A stretch of DNA of 64,000 nt from Fervidobacterium sp. UBA5837 (GTDB lineage: Bacteria > Thermotogota > Thermotogae > Thermotogales > Fervidobacteriaceae), in NCBI GenBank assembly GCA_002432805.1, contig DJGV01000006.1:1-64000 (forward strand), read 5' to 3'. Below the pieces are notes generated by a model. It was given only the letters and a program-made list of their open reading frames with translations. It did not search any database and was not told the DNA's origin. Both the position numbers and the translations under genes were made by a program. Positions 46,817 to 55,927 of this stretch are shown in pieces; position 1 is the first letter of the stretch, and every line of letters begins with the position of its first letter.

Positions 46817-48241
46817 ATGCACTATCCGTTACCATCTTGGTTGAGTGAATCTGTTATCTATCAAATATTCCCTGATCGTTTTGCCATAGGTAAAGGAAAG
46901 ACGGTGTACGATAAGGCTGAGCTTTACACAAAGCGTGGTGGAAAATTGGTGAACTGGAATGTCCCGCCGAAGTATAAAAGTGATGCAAGTCACGTGATGG
47001 AATTCTATGGTGGTGACCTCTGGGGTATAGCTGAAAAGCTTGATTATTTAAAAGACTTGGGCGTAAATTTGATATATACAACGCCCATATTTTTGTCTCC
47101 TTCCAACCACAAGTATGATACTGTAGACTACATGCGTATAGATTCACAGTTCGGTGGTGAGCGAGCATTTAAGTACTATTTGAAGAAAGCCAAAGGGAAT
47201 GGATTTAGGGTGATGCTCGACGGTGTCTTCAATCATCTGAGCAAAGAAAATGAGTGGTTCAAGAAAGCCCTCAGAGGCGATAAAACGCACGTGAGTAAGT
47301 TTACGTTCTACAAGAATGGATACAGATCTTGGAACAATTTTGAAGGAATGCCGGAGTGGAATTGGGAAGAACTTGAGGTGAGGAATTACCTGCTTTCAGT
47401 TGTTGAACATTACCTCAGGTTGGGCATCGACGGTTGGCGACTCGATGTGGGTTTTGATGTAGGATATGTAAACAATGCACTCATCAACTCACGCGCAAAG
47501 AGTGTTTCGACAGAGAAGTACATTGTAACGGAGACATGGAATTTTCCATCGAATTGGACTGTAGTAGATGGCATCATGAACTACCATTTCAGAGAGGTTG
47601 TTCTTGGATATCTCAAAGGTGAATTTAGAAATCCAGCACAAGCTTTGAAGAAGGCATACGATGAGACACCGAATATATACGGCTGTTGGAACATGCTCGA
47701 TAGTCACGACACGGAAAGATTGGCAACTGTGATTCCAGATAAGGCATCGAGAAAGTTGGCTGTTGTGTTGCAATTTACCTACCCTGGTGTTCCTTTCGTA
47801 TATTACGGTACAGAAATCGGTTTGACTGGTGGAAGAGACCCGGAATGCAGGGCACCGATGCCTTGGAATGAAGAACTGTGGGACAATGAATTGAGGGAAT
47901 TTTACAAGAAGCTAATCAATATAAGAAAACAAGAAATTGCATTGAAAATCGGTGGATTTGAAGTGATGAATGAAGAGCCAATTGTGTTTTTGAGAAAAGC
48001 TCCATATGTACTCGATGACGTAATCGTAGCCGTGAACAAAGATAGTGAAAAAAATGTTTCCGTTTCTGTCCCTGATGGAAGATTACTCGCAGGTACGACG
48101 TTCGTTGATTTGATGACTGGTGAGGAATTTTGGATAGTTGGCGGTGTTCTGAAATTCAGTGTGCCACATAAAGGGTTTAGGATATTGAAAGCTCTCGACA
48201 AATCGAAAAAAGGATACACCCAGTATAAGAGGATATATTGA
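46817..48241 (+). CDS. GH13 alpha-glucan hydrolase (cyclomaltodextrinase/amylase-like)
   Basis: A cytoplasmic 474-residue alpha-amylase-family enzyme without a signal peptide. Conserved regions run DGVFNHL, GWRLDVGFD (nucleophile Asp), ETWNFPS (acid/base Glu) and NMLDSHDTERL (third Asp). The N-terminal VIYQIFPDRFAIG is typical of cyclomaltodextrinase/neopullulanase types, but the family's extra N-terminal domain is absent. It likely splits imported maltodextrins. The methyltransferase gene begins almost at its stop codon. Confidence 0.92.
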   Translation: MHYPLPSWLSESVIYQIFPDRFAIGKGKTVYDKAELYTKRGGKLVNWNVPPKYKSDASHVMEFYGGDLWGIAEKLDYLKDLGVNLIYTTPIFLSPSNHKYDTVDYMRIDSQFGGERAFKYYLKKAKGNGFRVMLDGVFNHLSKENEWFKKALRGDKTHVSKFTFYKNGYRSWNNFEGMPEWNWEELEVRNYLLSVVEHYLRLGIDGWRLDVGFDVGYVNNALINSRAKSVSTEKYIVTETWNFPSNWTVVDGIMNYHFREVVLGYLKGEFRNPAQALKKAYDETPNIYGCWNMLDSHDTERLATVIPDKASRKLAVVLQFTYPGVPFVYYGTEIGLTGGRDPECRAPMPWNEELWDNELREFYKKLINIRKQEIALKIGGFEVMNEEPIVFLRKAPYVLDDVIVAVNKDSEKNVSVSVPDGRLLAGTTFVDLMTGEEFWIVGGVLKFSVPHKGFRILKALDKSKKGYTQYKRIY

Positions 48242-48255
48242 AAGGACGCATCGAG

Positions 48256-48984
48256 ATGGCCCAAAGGTCACATGAGTACTACAACTTCATTGCTGAGATG
48301 TACGATGATATGTACAAAGATGAATATTGGCAAAATGTGATGGCACAGATAGAGGCTGAGATTCTCAGGTATGTACCGGATATGGTGGGAAAATCGGTAC
48401 TCGATTTGGGCGCTGGAACTGGGCAATGGTCACTTTGGGCCGCTCAACATGGTGCCGAAGTTACGTTGGTCGAACCTGCAAAAAGGATGCTCGAGATAGC
48501 TCGAGAAAAGCTTGTAGATTTTCAAGATGTGTGTAAATTCGTCAACTGCAAGGCCGAAAAATTCACAAAGAAGGTGCAAGACAAATTTGATGTTATATTC
48601 CTTCTTGGTGATGTACTTAGCTACGTCGAGGATATTGAAAAGACGTTGGAGAATGTATCGAAAATAGCAAAGGAAGACGCGTTTGTCTTTGGCACTGTTG
48701 ATAATTTCGGCTTTTACATGAAAGAGGCTGTTATGTACGGTAGCAGGCAAGAGGTGATAAATCTACAAAAGACGGGCCGTTTACTCATAGGCTCAGAATA
48801 CGGTGCGTTCATGTCTCGCAGCATTTCAGATGAAGAATTAATTGAATTCGCAACCCACTATGGCTGGAGGGTTGTGGATATAACCGCATTAGGCATCTTC
48901 AAAAGCCTCCATCTGAATGAAAAATACGGAAAGTATCTCATGAAAGAAGCTGAACATCTTCTTTACGTGTGGCAAAAAGAGTAA
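48256..48984 (+). CDS. Class I SAM-dependent methyltransferase
   Basis: A 242-residue protein with motif I SVLDLGAGTGQWSLWAAQHGAEVTLVEPAKRML and motif II DKFDVIFLLGDVLSYVEDIEKTLENVSKIAKEDAF. The N-terminus (RSHEYYNFIAEMYDDMYKDEYW) resembles UbiE/YcgJ-like methyltransferases. Substrate unknown. AAAGGA nine bases upstream supports the ATG. It is co-transcribed with the glycosidase. Confidence 0.87.
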   Translation: MAQRSHEYYNFIAEMYDDMYKDEYWQNVMAQIEAEILRYVPDMVGKSVLDLGAGTGQWSLWAAQHGAEVTLVEPAKRMLEIAREKLVDFQDVCKFVNCKAEKFTKKVQDKFDVIFLLGDVLSYVEDIEKTLENVSKIAKEDAFVFGTVDNFGFYMKEAVMYGSRQEVINLQKTGRLLIGSEYGAFMSRSISDEELIEFATHYGWRVVDITALGIFKSLHLNEKYGKYLMKEAEHLLYVWQKE

Positions 48985-49008
48985 AAAGAATGTATAAGAA
49001 TTTGGCAA

Positions 49009-50412
49009 TCAAACGAATCCCAATCCGGTCATCTTATTGATGTCCAGCTTGTTGAGAAGTTCTTGCACAGATATGCCTTCAGATTGAGCCAAGAGGGATA
49101 TCGCTTTTTGAATATCCCAATTTGCATCTTTTATTGCCTGTGATACTTTCTCATATCCGAAGTAGTTGATAAGGGGTGTCAGATTTGAAGCAGAACTTTG
49201 GAGATGTTCTTCGCATCTTTCTTTTTGTACTTCGATCTTAACAACGTATTCTTTCAGCGCCTTGCAGGAGTTTTGTAAGCTCTTCATAGATTTTAATGTG
49301 TAGTGGACAATAATTGGGGCAAATTGGTTGAGTTGGAGATTACCTTGAGCACATGCATGGGAGATGATTTCGTCTTGGCCAAAGACGGTGAGTGCAAGTT
49401 GCATGACGTATTCTGGAACGACGGGATTGACTTTTCCAGGCATGATTGAACTCCCTACTTGCACTGCTGGAAGTTTCAATTCTCCGATGGCTGTGTTCGG
49501 TCCACTGCCGAGCAGGCGTATATCGTTAGCTATCTTGTACAAATTCACAGCCAAAGATTTCAAAAGTCCGTGGACTTCAGCAAACGTGTCCAAATTCTGC
49601 GTTGCATCAATCAAATTCTCCGCCTTTGCGATCTTGACATTCGATACGCTTCGCAACACTTCTACTATCCTCAATATGTATTCTTTCGGTGCACCGATGC
49701 CAGTACCAATTGCCGTTCCGCCTATGTTCACATTTTTGATGCGTTCTTCCACCTTGTTTAATCTCCACCGATCCCTTGCAAGTGCATCTGCCCACGCACC
49801 AAATTGTTGACCCATCATGATGGGAACTGCATCCATAAGCTGTGTACGACCTACTGTGCGAATTGTGTAGAATCCCTTCTCTTTGTCTTGAATGGCGTTT
49901 TGCAGTATGATCACATCCACGACGAGTGTCCTGAGTGTGACAATCACTGCCATCTTCCCTGCGGTGACGAATGTATCGTTAGTAGATTGGTGCAAATTGA
50001 CATGGTTGTACGGATCTACGATATACTCTCCCTTTTTCCCACCCAAGATCTCCGTTGCACGGTTGGCTATCACCTCATTGATGTTCAAATTGACAGAAGT
50101 GCCCGCACCACCACACAATGGGTCTACAACAACGTGAGTTTTCAAAATTTCCCACTCATCACACGCCTTTTGGATTGCTTGTGAGATTGACTCATCGAGC
50201 ATTCCAAGTTCTGCATTCAACAGTGCACAGGCCTTCTTTATCATGAAGTACGCCCACAGAAAATGATCATCGAAACGCTCACCAGTTGAAGGAAAGAGCT
50301 CGAGGGCCCGTGCGGTGGAAATGCCATAATAAACATCTGAGGAAATTGCCTTACTACCAAGGTAATCCTCTTCGATGCGATATGAGATGTTACTTTGTAC
50401 TCTTCCATCCAC
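49009..50412 (-). CDS. aspA: Aspartate ammonia-lyase
   Basis: A 467-residue fumarase/aspartase-superfamily enzyme that converts aspartate to fumarate and ammonia. It has the signature loop GSSIMPGKVNPVVPE, the TSVNLNINEVIANRA and HVNLHQSTNDTF substrate-binding segments, and the C-terminal cap. It uses a GTG start. It lies 68 bp after hydF on the same strand. Aspartase genes are repeatedly found with hydrogenase maturation genes, which hints at a link to nitrogen metabolites used in building the H-cluster. Confidence 0.94.
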   Translation of the reverse strand: MDGRVQSNISYRIEEDYLGSKAISSDVYYGISTARALELFPSTGERFDDHFLWAYFMIKKACALLNAELGMLDESISQAIQKACDEWEILKTHVVVDPLCGGAGTSVNLNINEVIANRATEILGGKKGEYIVDPYNHVNLHQSTNDTFVTAGKMAVIVTLRTLVVDVIILQNAIQDKEKGFYTIRTVGRTQLMDAVPIMMGQQFGAWADALARDRWRLNKVEERIKNVNIGGTAIGTGIGAPKEYILRIVEVLRSVSNVKIAKAENLIDATQNLDTFAEVHGLLKSLAVNLYKIANDIRLLGSGPNTAIGELKLPAVQVGSSIMPGKVNPVVPEYVMQLALTVFGQDEIISHACAQGNLQLNQFAPIIVHYTLKSMKSLQNSCKALKEYVVKIEVQKERCEEHLQSSASNLTPLINYFGYEKVSQAIKDANWDIQKAISLLAQSEGISVQELLNKLDINKMTGLGFV

Positions 50413-50480
50413 GGTCCCTCACTCCTCTCACTATGTTTTATCCATGTTTCTGCTACTCATTTACCATCAGTAATAAACAA

Positions 50481-51695
50481 CTATTGCAAATTGATCTCAC
50501 TGCCAAGTGGTTCTAGTGCTCGTTCTAAAACACCATGCATGTACGAAATGACAACTCCGTAATTTGTCATTGGAATGCCAAGGCGCCTGAACATACGCAC
50601 TCTTCTCATCATCTGGTTTCTTGTGTTTACGCATCCGCCACAGTGGATGACCAACTTTGCATCGGATACTTCTTCGTACTCCGGCATGTCTACCCCAGCC
50701 CATACCTTGAAGTTCAAATTTGCACCCGTGTGGTTCGTCAACCATCTTGGAATCTTTACACGCCCTATGTCCTCGCTCAACGGCCTATGTGTACAACCTT
50801 CCATGATGATCACCGTATCTCCATCTTTGAGTTCTTCAACTTTGTAAACGCTCTCAACAAAATAGCTCAAATCGCCACGATAACGCGCCTCCAAGATGGA
50901 GAACGTTGTTAACGGTACATCTTCTGGAATGTCCGATACGACTTTCATCACTGCTTGCGAGTCGGTGATCACAAGCCGAGGCTTTTCATTAAGCTTTTCT
51001 AGTGTGTATCTCAACTCTCGCTCTTTTGTAGTAATGGCGATAGCCTCTTTATCGAGCACTTCCCTGATTGCATGGACTTGTGGCATGATAAGTCTTCCCT
51101 TTGGTGCGCCAAGATCGATTGGTACAACGAGCACAACCAAATCTCCGCCTTCGATGAATTCTGGAATGAATGGCAGTTCATCGTCGTTTGGAATAATCGT
51201 GTTAAGCAAGTCTCCTACATTCTCAAAGCCTTGTCTGTTGAGTGAGCTGACGACTATTGTGTTTACGCTGAATTGTGATCCATATTCTTGTGCAATCTCA
51301 AACGCTCTTTCTCCAAGTGTATCGCTCTTATTCACTGCCACGATGAATGGAATCTCGAGCTCGTTCAATATCTTCTTGATCTTCAATTCGTATTCGCCTA
51401 TATGGCCATCAACGACGATGATCGCACAGTCTGACTTATAAAGTGCCTTTATTGCCTTATCAACACGCTTTTCACCAAGTTCACCGATGTCATCGAGCCC
51501 TGGTGTGTCTATCAGTGTAACCGGACCAAGCGGATACATCTCCATCGACTTGTAAACAGGATCTGTCGTTGTGCCAGGTACATCACTGACGATCGATACA
51601 TCTTGCCTTGTCAGTGCATTGAGGAAAGAAGACTTCCCAACATTTCTCTTCCCAACTACCGATATATACTTTCTAAAACCGCCAGATGGTAACAT
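50481..51695 (-). CDS. hydF: [FeFe] hydrogenase maturation GTPase HydF
   Basis: A 404-residue scaffold that carries the 2Fe precursor and inserts it into HydA. The GTPase domain has [17 protein letters not shown], the switch threonine in GTTTDPV, DTPGLDD and NKSD. The C-terminal cluster domain has [16 protein letters not shown] and [17 protein letters not shown], giving the C-x-H ... H-C-x-x-C ligands of the [4Fe-4S] site. The gene follows the ABC substrate-binding protein gene by 38 bp. Confidence 0.97.
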   Translation of the reverse strand: MLPSGGFRKYISVVGKRNVGKSSFLNALTRQDVSIVSDVPGTTTDPVYKSMEMYPLGPVTLIDTPGLDDIGELGEKRVDKAIKALYKSDCAIIVVDGHIGEYELKIKKILNELEIPFIVAVNKSDTLGERAFEIAQEYGSQFSVNTIVVSSLNRQGFENVGDLLNTIIPNDDELPFIPEFIEGGDLVVLVVPIDLGAPKGRLIMPQVHAIREVLDKEAIAITTKERELRYTLEKLNEKPRLVITDSQAVMKVVSDIPEDVPLTTFSILEARYRGDLSYFVESVYKVEELKDGDTVIIMEGCTHRPLSEDIGRVKIPRWLTNHTGANLNFKVWAGVDMPEYEEVSDAKLVIHCGGCVNTRNQMMRRVRMFRRLGIPMTNYGVVISYMHGVLERALEPLGSEINLQ

Positions 51696-51733
51696 CTATA
51701 CACCTCCGAATTATTACACTATCACTTGTAACA

Positions 51734-52654
51734 TCACTTTACTGCAAAGAAGAAATTGTCATCTGGAATCTTAGGCATTCCTTCAGGATAAACTGCATTC
51801 AACTTCTTAAAGTAATTGAGCACTTCTTCCTTACAGTCGCCTGCCGGTACATACATGTAGTAACTTCTATCAAGTGATGCCTTTAAAACGTTCGCTGGAA
51901 TTCCAAGTTGCTTGTTTGTGATGTCAACTGCCTTATCGATATTCTCATACGACCAGCTTAAACTGTCCATGAAAGATTTTTGGAATAATCTGACCGTTCC
52001 GGCATAGTCTTGGAGTTTGCCTGTGACAAATATACCAGTTATAGGTATACCGTACTTCGTACCGGTTGCCTTGTTCCACTCATCTTGTAAATCCATGACT
52101 ATCTTTCCTTTCGAAAGCATCATAGTCACAAATGGTTCAGGTACCGCAGCGACCTTTACTTTTCCACTGTTGAAGAGTGCAACTATTTCTTGTGGTTGTG
52201 CGTATGCAAATGTCACGTCCTTATCTGGCTGCAAACCGTTATCAGCAAGTAGATATCTGAGTACAACATCCGCTGTCTGTCCCCTGCCCTGTGCCGTGTA
52301 AACTTGTTGACCTTTCAAACTTTGAATACCTTTGTAATCGAAATCGGGTGTCGTAACCAAATAGAACAATCTCCAACTGTACACACCAACAAGCCTTACA
52401 TCTACACCTTGCGTGTACAGATTCGCACCGAATACCACTGGCAAGGCCGCAAAATTCACTCTCTTGGCAATGATGTAAGCAGTAGCCTCATCCATCGTCT
52501 TCCAAAGCCTTATATCCAATGCCATATCCGTCTTCACTTGCTTATCCAGAAGCCCAGCAACCGCAAAAATGGTTGGTCCGTAAGGATTGATGAAAGTTAC
52601 CGCATATGCCCAAACAACACTTAAAAGTACCAGTAACACAGCTATCTTTTTCAT
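51734..52654 (-). CDS. ABC transporter substrate-binding protein (NitT/TauT type)
   Basis: A 306-residue periplasmic protein with a signal peptide (KKIAVLLVLLSVVWAYA). Its two lobes have motifs typical of the SsuA/TauA/ThiY group: FAALPVVFGANLYTQGVDVRLVGVYSW, LKGQQVYTAQGRGQTADVVLRYLL and VAAVPEPFVTMML. No lipobox is evident. Ligands in this group include sulfonates, nitrate and pyrimidine precursors; this one is not predictable. It overlaps the ATPase gene upstream by 4 bp. Confidence 0.9.
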   Translation of the reverse strand: MKKIAVLLVLLSVVWAYAVTFINPYGPTIFAVAGLLDKQVKTDMALDIRLWKTMDEATAYIIAKRVNFAALPVVFGANLYTQGVDVRLVGVYSWRLFYLVTTPDFDYKGIQSLKGQQVYTAQGRGQTADVVLRYLLADNGLQPDKDVTFAYAQPQEIVALFNSGKVKVAAVPEPFVTMMLSKGKIVMDLQDEWNKATGTKYGIPITGIFVTGKLQDYAGTVRLFQKSFMDSLSWSYENIDKAVDITNKQLGIPANVLKASLDRSYYMYVPAGDCKEEVLNYFKKLNAVYPEGMPKIPDDNFFFAVK

Positions 52655-53382
52655 ACCTCACTCCACCTCCTCACAATTGTGTTCAAGATTTCAGATTCCT
52701 TTTTCAAAAATTCCGCATCCATAATATCCTTTGGTACTTGCGATACATCCAATTCCTCCAATATCTTCGTGGGCTTGTTGCTTAATAGGATAATTCTATC
52801 CGCCATCAATAGTGCCTCGCGCACATCGTGCGTGACGATGATCATGGAAAAAGTTCTCTGCTTCTTACCTTCGAGTATATCTTCTATTATCGAAAGTTTT
52901 GTGTGCAAGTCTAAAGAGGTAAATGGTTCATCCAACAACAACAAATCTGGCTCATCGAGTAGTGCACGTGCCAAATTAACGCGTTGCCTCATACCACCAC
53001 TCAGTTTTGCAGGTCTATAATCTTGGAATCCATCGAGCTTCATGATTCTCAAAGCTTCGTTAATCTTCTCATCGTCTTCGAGCACAAAACGTAAGTTATC
53101 GTATACGCTCTTCCAAGGAATTAGTCGAGGTTCTTGGAAAACGTAACCAATTTTCTGATAGTTTCTTGAAATCTGTCCAGTATAATTCTCGTCGAGGTCT
53201 GCAATCATCCTGATCAAAGTCGTCTTGCCACATCCTGAAGGACCAAGTAGCGCAACGGTCTGACCAGCAACAATCTCAAAAGATAAGTCGTTGAATATAT
53301 CGAGCTTCTCAAAGTGCTTACTCACGTGTTCCACTTTGACCAAAGTTACATATCCCTTTTGTGTTCCAGTTTCGTTTATCAT
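52651..53382 (-). CDS. ABC transporter ATP-binding protein (NitT/TauT type)
   Basis: A 243-residue ATPase: Walker A LLGPSGCGKTTLIRMI, Q-loop VFQEPRLIPWKSV, signature KLSGGMRQRVNLARAL, Walker B LLLLDEPFTSLD and switch VTHDVREAL. The LIPWKSV sequence after the Q-loop is characteristic of SsuB/TauB-like importers. It is translationally coupled to both the permease and the binding-protein genes. Confidence 0.94.
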   Translation of the reverse strand: MINETGTQKGYVTLVKVEHVSKHFEKLDIFNDLSFEIVAGQTVALLGPSGCGKTTLIRMIADLDENYTGQISRNYQKIGYVFQEPRLIPWKSVYDNLRFVLEDDEKINEALRIMKLDGFQDYRPAKLSGGMRQRVNLARALLDEPDLLLLDEPFTSLDLHTKLSIIEDILEGKKQRTFSMIIVTHDVREALLMADRIILLSNKPTKILEELDVSQVPKDIMDAEFLKKESEILNTIVRRWSEV

Positions 53383-54125
53383 GCAGCTTCCCAGCCTTCC
53401 AGTATCTTCTTGGTATATCGGTGTACCGAGTTCTCCACGATTAGTCCAATTGTTATAACAATGAATGTGTACGCATACACCCTATTTGCTGCTACGGATT
53501 GTCTTGCCCAAGCGATGAGCACACCGATTCCATCGTCACCACACATATACTCAGAAACAACAACCACTTTCCATACATTGCCTATCACTACTTGTATCGC
53601 ACCGATGATCTGAGGAATGATTGAACCAAAATATATGTCTCTTATTACTTTGCCAGTTCTGACTTTATACACCTTTGCAACTTCTGTCAATCGCTTATCA
53701 GTTGTCCTAACACCAATTGCAGTTGAAAGAATTGTCTGCGGAATCAATGCAAGTATACTAACTACGACTGGACCGGTCCAGCCGATTCCCCAAATGAACA
53801 TCACCAGCGCAAGCCAAGTGATGATTGGTATGGCTTGCATGATCAATATTGCAGGACGAAATATGTCGTACAACGTATCGTTCAGCCCGATCAAAAATCC
53901 GAAAAAGACGCCAAATATGACGGTTATCAACATCACAATTCCGACCTTTGCAAGTGTTGTACCCAAAGCCTCCCATGTTCTTTGCTGGGAAAGCTCACTG
54001 AAAATTGTTCCAATCACCTTGGCTGGACTTGGTAATATCAAATCAGAAGAGATCATTAAAGAAACAACTGCCCAAATGAGTAATATCGCTATCAATCCGA
54101 TTACGTACTTTACACCCGTCAGCAT
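53379..54125 (-). CDS. ABC transporter permease (NitT/TauT type)
   Basis: A 248-residue membrane protein with six predicted helices and the importer coupling loop EVAKVYKVRTGKVIRDIYFGSIIPQIIGAIQ (the E-A-A-x3-G-type motif). The N-terminus LPSPAKVIGTIFSEL is a hallmark of the SsuC/TauC family. First gene of the ABC operon that runs on into hydF and aspA. Confidence 0.93.
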   Translation of the reverse strand: MLTGVKYVIGLIAILLIWAVVSLMISSDLILPSPAKVIGTIFSELSQQRTWEALGTTLAKVGIVMLITVIFGVFFGFLIGLNDTLYDIFRPAILIMQAIPIITWLALVMFIWGIGWTGPVVVSILALIPQTILSTAIGVRTTDKRLTEVAKVYKVRTGKVIRDIYFGSIIPQIIGAIQVVIGNVWKVVVVSEYMCGDDGIGVLIAWARQSVAANRVYAYTFIVITIGLIVENSVHRYTKKILEGWEAA

Positions 54126-54191
54126 ATGCCACCTTCTTTGTTCATCTCTTAATATTTAACCTAATTCTTTTGATGTGAGTATGAGAAGGAT

Positions 54192-54221
54192 TTGACAATC
54201 TAAGAACAAATTTGCTATAAT
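54192..54221 (+). promoter_or_regulatory. Promoter of the plus-strand TM1266-like gene
   Basis: TTGACA at 54192-54197, an 18-nt spacer and TATAAT at 54216-54221. It is followed by an 80-nt leader and AAAAGGGGG before the ATG. Confidence 0.75.
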
Positions 54222-54300
54222 AATTCATGGCAATAGTAATTTCTAAGACACGTTTCATATCAAAGACCAAAACTAAAAACCACTAAAAGGGGGTATTCAT

Positions 54301-54570
54301 ATGGCAACAGAATTAAGTGTTAGAACCGTTATGGCAATTTTAGTTGACAAGAGAGAAAAAGCTGCAGTTGAGGTTCAGAAACTTCTCACAGAGTACGGCT
54401 GCTACATCAAGACAAGACTTGGGTTACATGATGGTGCTGGTCAATACTGTTCTGAAACAGGTTTAATCATCCTTGAACTTGTCGATGATGAAACCAAACA
54501 CAAAGAACTATGCGATAAACTGAATGCAATCGAAGGTGTATCAGCAAAATATATGAAGCTTGAATTATAA
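54301..54570 (+). CDS. Small ACT-like protein related to the TM1266 family
   Basis: An 89-residue protein with a ferredoxin-like beta-alpha-beta pattern: VRTVMAILVDKREKAAVEVQKLLTEYGCYIKTRLGLHD, then GLIILELVDDETKHKELCDKLNAIEGVSAKYMKL. It parallels the TM1266-type putative hydrogenase regulator encoded at 57.4-57.6 kb but is clearly diverged. It carries CYIKTRLG and a second cysteine in QYCSETG. It sits alone on the plus strand between the ABC-hydF-aspA and hydG-hydE operons. A ligand-binding regulatory role is inference. Confidence 0.72.
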   Translation: MATELSVRTVMAILVDKREKAAVEVQKLLTEYGCYIKTRLGLHDGAGQYCSETGLIILELVDDETKHKELCDKLNAIEGVSAKYMKLEL

Positions 54571-54612
54571 TCTCAGTACTATTTTACACCTGTCTGTCAG
54601 GTATATATCAAG

Positions 54613-54640
54613 GGTGAGAGCTATTGTGCTCTCACCTTTT
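54613..54640. terminator. Hairpin terminator overlapping the hydE stop
   Basis: GGTGAGAGC at 54613-54621 pairs perfectly with GCTCTCACC at 54628-54636, followed by TTTT on the plus strand. It ends the plus-strand small gene. The stem includes the hydE stop codon region, so it may also act on the convergent hydE transcript. Confidence 0.75.
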
Positions 54641-55646
54641 CAATTCTGTAACCATAGCCGCTTCCAACTTTCAGTCCGAGACCAGTTATCATATTCTTCG
54701 TACACTCAACGCAAGCCGTATCCTTTTCAAATAGGCATATTTTACCCGGATACAGTGAATAATTCGGCCGATATGGATTCGGCGTCAAGTTTGGCATAAT
54801 CACATTTGCACCGTACTTCATACCCAATTGCCTTCCAAGTGGATGTATTGAACCAAGTGCTGTTGTTGCAGGAATGTTAGCCGTTGGCACAACTATTCGA
54901 GCTAGTGCAACCATCTTCAACGTTGTTTGAAGGTCTCCACCTTTTTCATTTGCAAGTGGTGTATCTGCATTTGGTATGAATGGCCCTATACCAATCATAT
55001 CTGCATCCAGTTCTTTCAAAAAAGCCAAATCCAGTGCCAAATCGCGCGGTGTCTGACCTGGTAGTCCCACCATGCAACCTGCACCCGTTTCATATCCCAA
55101 TCTCTTGAGTTCCAGCAGATGTGCCTTTCTGTTCTCAAAACTATCGTGTGGATGTAGCTTTGCATACAGTTCAGGTGATGCGGTTTCATGCCTCATGAGA
55201 TACCTATCTGCTCCTGCTTGTTTCCATATCTTGTACTCTTCAAATTTTCTTTCTCCTATACTCAACGTAATCGCAAGATTGAATTTTCTGATCTCCGTTA
55301 TCAATTGAGTTACACGTTCTGTTGTATAGTAAGGGTCTTCACCCGATTGGAGCACAACGGTCTTTATACCCAATTCCGATATGAGTTCTGCCCTTTCTAT
55401 TATACTTTCTAGCGGCATGCGGTATCTTTTTATGTCCTTGTTCTCTGCTCTCAGGCCACAATAGAGGCAGTTCTGTGTGCAGATATTAGAGAATTCTATA
55501 ATTGCGCGCAGGTGTATCTCTTCTCCGACGTAACGCCTCCTGATCTCATCTGCAGTGCGAAAGATCTCCTCATCGTGGGTGCTTATGTTAAGCAGGTACG
55601 TGAGATAATCTAAATCTACATTTTGAATCCTCTCAACTTCTATCAC
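54621..55646 (-). CDS. hydE: [FeFe] hydrogenase maturase HydE (radical SAM)
   Basis: A 341-residue radical SAM enzyme that helps make the azadithiolate bridge of the H-cluster. The SAM cluster motif is SNICTQNCLYCGLRAEN near residue 55. The GSSG/QSGEDPYYTTE segment and a C-terminal accessory cysteine set (ICLFEKDTACVECTKNM) are as in Thermotoga HydE. A GTG start follows GAGGTGA at proper distance. It comes 11 bp after the small TM1268-like gene. Confidence 0.96.
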   Translation of the reverse strand: MIEVERIQNVDLDYLTYLLNISTHDEEIFRTADEIRRRYVGEEIHLRAIIEFSNICTQNCLYCGLRAENKDIKRYRMPLESIIERAELISELGIKTVVLQSGEDPYYTTERVTQLITEIRKFNLAITLSIGERKFEEYKIWKQAGADRYLMRHETASPELYAKLHPHDSFENRKAHLLELKRLGYETGAGCMVGLPGQTPRDLALDLAFLKELDADMIGIGPFIPNADTPLANEKGGDLQTTLKMVALARIVVPTANIPATTALGSIHPLGRQLGMKYGANVIMPNLTPNPYRPNYSLYPGKICLFEKDTACVECTKNMITGLGLKVGSGYGYRIEKVRAQ

Positions 55647-55657
55647 GATACATCACC

Positions 55658-55927
55658 TCATGCCTTATCAAGCAATTGCTTGAAAGATACCATCAACTCA
55701 TTTATCAATTCTTTCTCATCATCGCTGGTGATTTCCATTTCTGTAAAGAGTACATAATTCTCATCTTCGTAGGAAATGAACGCCTCAGAATAATTCTCTG
55801 AACCTGCACGGGCAATGCAAGACATCCGTTTGCCGACTTTTCTACAAATCCACACTTTTGTATCCAAATTATCTGCGTAAGGCTTCAAAAAATCACTTAG
55901 CTTCTCAAAATCTGACGTCTCTCTCAC
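55658..55927 (-). CDS. Small protein between hydG and hydE (TM1268-like)
   Basis: An 89-residue acidic protein (MRETSDFEKLSDFLKPYADNL ... VWICRKVGKRMSCIARAGSENY ... EMEITSDDEKELINELMVSF). It has a GTG start inside the last 23 bases of hydG. The position equals that of TM1268 between HydG and HydE in Thermotoga maritima as I recall it. Function unknown; conserved placement suggests a role in maturation, such as a chaperone or adaptor. Confidence 0.72.
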   Translation of the reverse strand: MRETSDFEKLSDFLKPYADNLDTKVWICRKVGKRMSCIARAGSENYSEAFISYEDENYVLFTEMEITSDDEKELINELMVSFKQLLDKA

